Below are positions 5,964 to 8,400 of a stretch of DNA of 8,400 nucleotides, in pieces. The position numbers and the translations under genes were made by a program. The notes beneath the pieces are model-generated. The model was not told the DNA's origin. It saw nothing but the letters and a program-made list of their open reading frames with translations, and did not search any database. The first letter of the stretch is position 1; each line of letters starts with the position of its first letter. The stretch comes from JAZNGX01 sp045576675 (GTDB taxonomy: Bacteria > Bacillota > Clostridia > Monoglobales > Firm-18): the NCBI GenBank assembly GCA_045576675.1, contig JAZNGX010000164.1:1-8400 (forward strand). Reading direction: 5' to 3'.

Positions 5964-8324
5964 TTATTGTGCCAATTTTCCCATAACAGGAACTGACCAG
6001 TATGTTGTATCTCCTAATTTAACAAACGCTACTGCATAGAATGTAGCACCCTCAGGTACATCTGTAACATCACCATAGAAGGTTTTGCTGGTTGTTGTTT
6101 CGCCGCCAAGACCAGCTGCTTCTTCGTAATTAGCGTCTGTACCCAATACTTTTATAAATTTGATTCCTGAAATAACTTCACCATCAATATTTGCATCAAA
6201 TAAAAATCTGATGGTATTGCCGTTTGCTGCATAGTCTGTTGTCCAGATTTGATCTACAACTCCATATGTGCCGTCACCGTTATCTTTCATTTTAAAGCCG
6301 TCAGCGAGAAATTCCTCATTGACATTAACATCAAATGTACCGCCGGAAACTGTAAGAGTTGTTGTTGCTTCGTTGTCCTTACGGAGAAGGTCGGCACTGA
6401 AGCCTGAGAAGTCACCGTCTGTAATTGTAGCTGTTACAGGAGATGCAGAGCCTTCCCAAACAAGAACTGGAGCCTTGTGACCACCCGTAGTCTTTTCAAC
6501 TTCGGATAAATCATTCTTCAAAGTACCACCGGTGATTGTTACAGTCTGAGCGTTCGACTGATAATTTCTGCCGACATTTACGATATACCCGGAGTAACCG
6601 TTAGTAGTGATAGTACCACCGGTAATAGTTACATCACCTGTAGCAGTAACAAGTGCATAGTTATTGCCGTAACGAATACCTGAGCTATAGCCGTAGCCCT
6701 TTTCGTTGGTTACAATTTCACCGCCGTTTACGGTGATATCGCCATCAACGTTGATACCATAGCTGTAATTTTTACCGCTGGTAGAAATCTTACCATCGTT
6801 AACAGTTACGTTTGCATTTGTGTAGTTACCAAAGATACCAATTGCCTTATTGTTGGGTGTATCTACGGTAATTGTACCGCCGTTGATTGTAACGTCTGTA
6901 TTGCTGTCTGTGTAAATTGCAGCAATAAGATTTGTTTTATTATTGTTTTCACCCTTTGTTGCAAGAATAGAGCCGCTGTTGAAAACAAGCTCGCTGCCGC
7001 TTCTCACCCAGATAGCTCTGTCGGACTTTGAAGCCTCAATAGCAACATTTTCAACTGTAAGCTTGCCGCCATTCTGTACAACAAGCGGATAGGGTTCGTT
7101 TGTATTCTTGATAAAACCGTTCTTGATTGTTACATCGCCTGTAATTATAATGTAAGCATCAGTAACAGTTTTGCCACCAAGATTAAGTGTGATGTTCTTG
7201 CTAATTGTAGCATCAACATCAGCTACGTCAGAACATAGAACGATTTCGGCATTTGCATCAACTGCATCTAAAGCTGCCTGAAGGTCTGTGAATTCTTCAC
7301 CATTAACGGTTGCAACAACTTTTTTAGCCTCTACAATAGAGCCATCCTCGTTTTTGGTAAAGTTTGTTCCGTCAATAGTGATAACTGTACCTACTTCAGC
7401 AAACGAACCAACATTGTCACCATTTTCGCTCTGATATACTTTAGAAGAAGCACCTGTAAACGAGCCACCTTTTAAGGTGATGTCAGCGGATGCATAAGCA
7501 AAAGCCGCAGCAACGGAATAAAAGTTTCCGCCTTCAACAATTACAGTATTAGTTCCTGCATAAATAATGGCATTGCCTTCACTTGTTGCATTTTCCTGAG
7601 TATGAGAGAATGAACCATCTTTTATTGTCACTGAAGCTTCTGTAACATACACAACATGACCGCTTCCGGAAATGTTATAAGAACCACCATTGATAATCAC
7701 GCTTCCGTTTGTGGCAGCAATGGCACCATGCTCGCTATTTACAGTAGCATCATCAATAGTGATGTCGCCATTTGAGATGATAGCATATGTCCAGTCCGCA
7801 TTTGCAGTGAATGTACCGCCGTTAATTTCAGCAGTTGCACCAGTATCTAAATAAAGAGTGGATGCTGCCGGAGCTGTGCTTGCATCCGCAGATGTAAAAG
7901 TACCACCATTGATGGTAAGTTTAGAACCACTATAGTTCCATACGGCAGAACCGCCGTTGGTATCAATGGAATTATAAGTACCATTTTCAATAATCAAGGT
8001 ACCATAGTTACCAATACCGCGGCTGTTGATTGTACCATTACCGGTCAGAGTAAGGGTACCATAGTTATCGATTGCATAGATGTGCTTTTCTGAGCTTCCT
8101 GTTTGAAAACCAACATCAATCGTATGACCGTCAAGATTGATGGTTAATGTAGTACCTTCTTCAATCTTGTAGGTTTCAGAAAGTGTTACATCTTCTGTAA
8201 GAGTAATAACACCATCTACCGCCACCGGAAGTGTTGATGCAACTTCTGCAAAAACTGTAAAACTCATTACGCTTAACAGCATTGCAAAAACAAGCATTGA
8301 AGCTAAAAATTTCTTTACATTCAT
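5964..8324 (-). CDS. Secreted two-array beta-helix surface protein (adhesin-like)
   Basis: A 786-residue secreted protein. Residues 1-26 form a signal peptide (NVKKFLASMLVFAMLLSVM core, likely cleavage at VFA-EV). The rest is built of short strand repeats of the form (V/L)TINGGTF(T), typical of right-handed parallel beta-helices. There are two arrays. The first (about 35-335) opens with TLTINLDGHTID; the second (about 341-690) opens with VNGEEFTDLQAALDAV and then ITLNLGGKTVTD, an apparent restart of the same plan. The last 95 residues (about 692-786, from QIWTTDYA) look like a separate beta-sandwich. It contains a single cysteine. No LPXTG, S-layer homology, dockerin or choline-binding repeat is visible, so anchoring is unexplained. 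Polysaccharide binding or host-surface adhesion is inferred from the fold only; no catalytic residues can be assigned. AAGGAGG (8339-8333) lies 8 bases before the ATG, and a promoter stands at 8398-8370. Confidence 0.85.
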   Translation of the reverse strand: MNVKKFLASMLVFAMLLSVMSFTVFAEVASTLPVAVDGVITLTEDVTLSETYKIEEGTTLTINLDGHTIDVGFQTGSSEKHIYAIDNYGTLTLTGNGTINSRGIGNYGTLIIENGTYNSIDTNGGSAVWNYSGSKLTINGGTFTSADASTAPAASTLYLDTGATAEINGGTFTANADWTYAIISNGDITIDDATVNSEHGAIAATNGSVIINGGSYNISGSGHVVYVTEASVTIKDGSFSHTQENATSEGNAIIYAGTNTVIVEGGNFYSVAAAFAYASADITLKGGSFTGASSKVYQSENGDNVGSFAEVGTVITIDGTNFTKNEDGSIVEAKKVVATVNGEEFTDLQAALDAVDANAEIVLCSDVADVDATISKNITLNLGGKTVTDAYIIITGDVTIKNGFIKNTNEPYPLVVQNGGKLTVENVAIEASKSDRAIWVRSGSELVFNSGSILATKGENNNKTNLIAAIYTDSNTDVTINGGTITVDTPNNKAIGIFGNYTNANVTVNDGKISTSGKNYSYGINVDGDITVNGGEIVTNEKGYGYSSGIRYGNNYALVTATGDVTITGGTITTNGYSGYIVNVGRNYQSNAQTVTITGGTLKNDLSEVEKTTGGHKAPVLVWEGSASPVTATITDGDFSGFSADLLRKDNEATTTLTVSGGTFDVNVNEEFLADGFKMKDNGDGTYGVVDQIWTTDYAANGNTIRFLFDANIDGEVISGIKFIKVLGTDANYEEAAGLGGETTTSKTFYGDVTDVPEGATFYAVAFVKLGDTTYWSVPVMGKLAQ

Positions 8325-8369
8325 TTTTTCTTCCTCCTTATGTAAATTTGCATAAAATTATACATCTAA

Positions 8370-8398
8370 ATATTACCACTAATTCATTGATTTGTCAA
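8370..8398 (-). promoter_or_regulatory. Housekeeping-type promoter of the beta-helix protein gene
   Basis: On the minus strand, a consensus -35 TTGACA (8398-8393) is separated by 17 bases from the -10 TAATAT (8375-8370), which is preceded by a TGG extension. Initiation would fall near 8363, leaving a leader of about 39 bases containing the TAAGGAGGAA ribosome binding site. No operator-like inverted repeat is evident in the leader, and the upstream flank lies outside the window. Confidence 0.78.
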
Positions 8399-8400
8399 TG

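Noticed and set aside
6268..6480. Open frame of 70 codons on the plus strand inside the beta-helix gene
   Set aside because: It lies wholly antisense to a well-supported gene with promoter, ribosome binding site and repeats. It has no ribosome binding site of its own, and its Ser/Pro/Arg-rich composition is what a reversed repeat-rich gene gives.
6500..8060. Recurring short DNA motifs resembling a repeat array
   Set aside because: The recurrences are irregularly spaced, imperfect and in phase with the coding frame (codons for INGGT/VTING strands), so they are protein repeats rather than CRISPR or tandem DNA repeats.

Overview
The window looks like chromosomal DNA of a low-to-moderate GC Gram-positive Clostridia bacterium, probably a gut-type Oscillospiraceae or Ruminococcaceae relative. 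The reasons are the strong AGGAGG-type ribosome binding sites, tightly overlapping genes, an mltG-trmR pair as in Bacillota, a clostridial-type thymidylate kinase, and a secreted beta-helix protein followed by a small KPEIEI-type peptide gene. The genus cannot be fixed from the sequence alone.

Positions 57-5093 (+) hold seven genes packed as one apparent operon: thymidylate kinase (tmk), a DUF2156 acyltransferase-like protein, a DJ-1/PfpI protein, 5-formyltetrahydrofolate cyclo-ligase, a CPBP intramembrane protease, the endolytic transglycosylase MltG, and a TrmR-type O-methyltransferase. Junctions overlap by 8, 8 and 4 bases or are separated by 5-13 bases. The run ends at a 14-bp-stem terminator (5105-5142). 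Its promoter is not in the 56 bases before tmk, so the operon probably starts upstream of the window. The products are housekeeping: dTMP and one-carbon metabolism, glycation or stress repair, cell-wall synthesis, tRNA wobble modification. MltG stops about 35-50 residues before the family's usual end.

Positions 5143-5750 carry no convincing protein gene. They do carry a promoter-like sequence (about 5257-5284), a ribosome-binding site followed by a three-codon ORF, fragmentary open frames, and a strong terminator with a 7-T tail (5643-5693). This is either an uncharacterised RNA of about 400 nt or the decayed remains of a mobile-element gene. A short peptide just before the terminator resembles, from memory, the N-terminus of clostridial large serine recombinases.

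Positions 5751-8400 are on the minus strand. A clear promoter (8370-8398) and ideal ribosome binding site drive a 786-residue secreted protein made of two beta-helix arrays and a C-terminal domain, with no visible wall anchor. A previously unlisted 49-codon gene (5798-5947) follows 16 bases downstream with its own ribosome binding site. A 44-base palindrome (5751-5794) closes this two-gene unit. The peptide-plus-beta-helix pair and the orphan transcription unit are the parts most worth following up.
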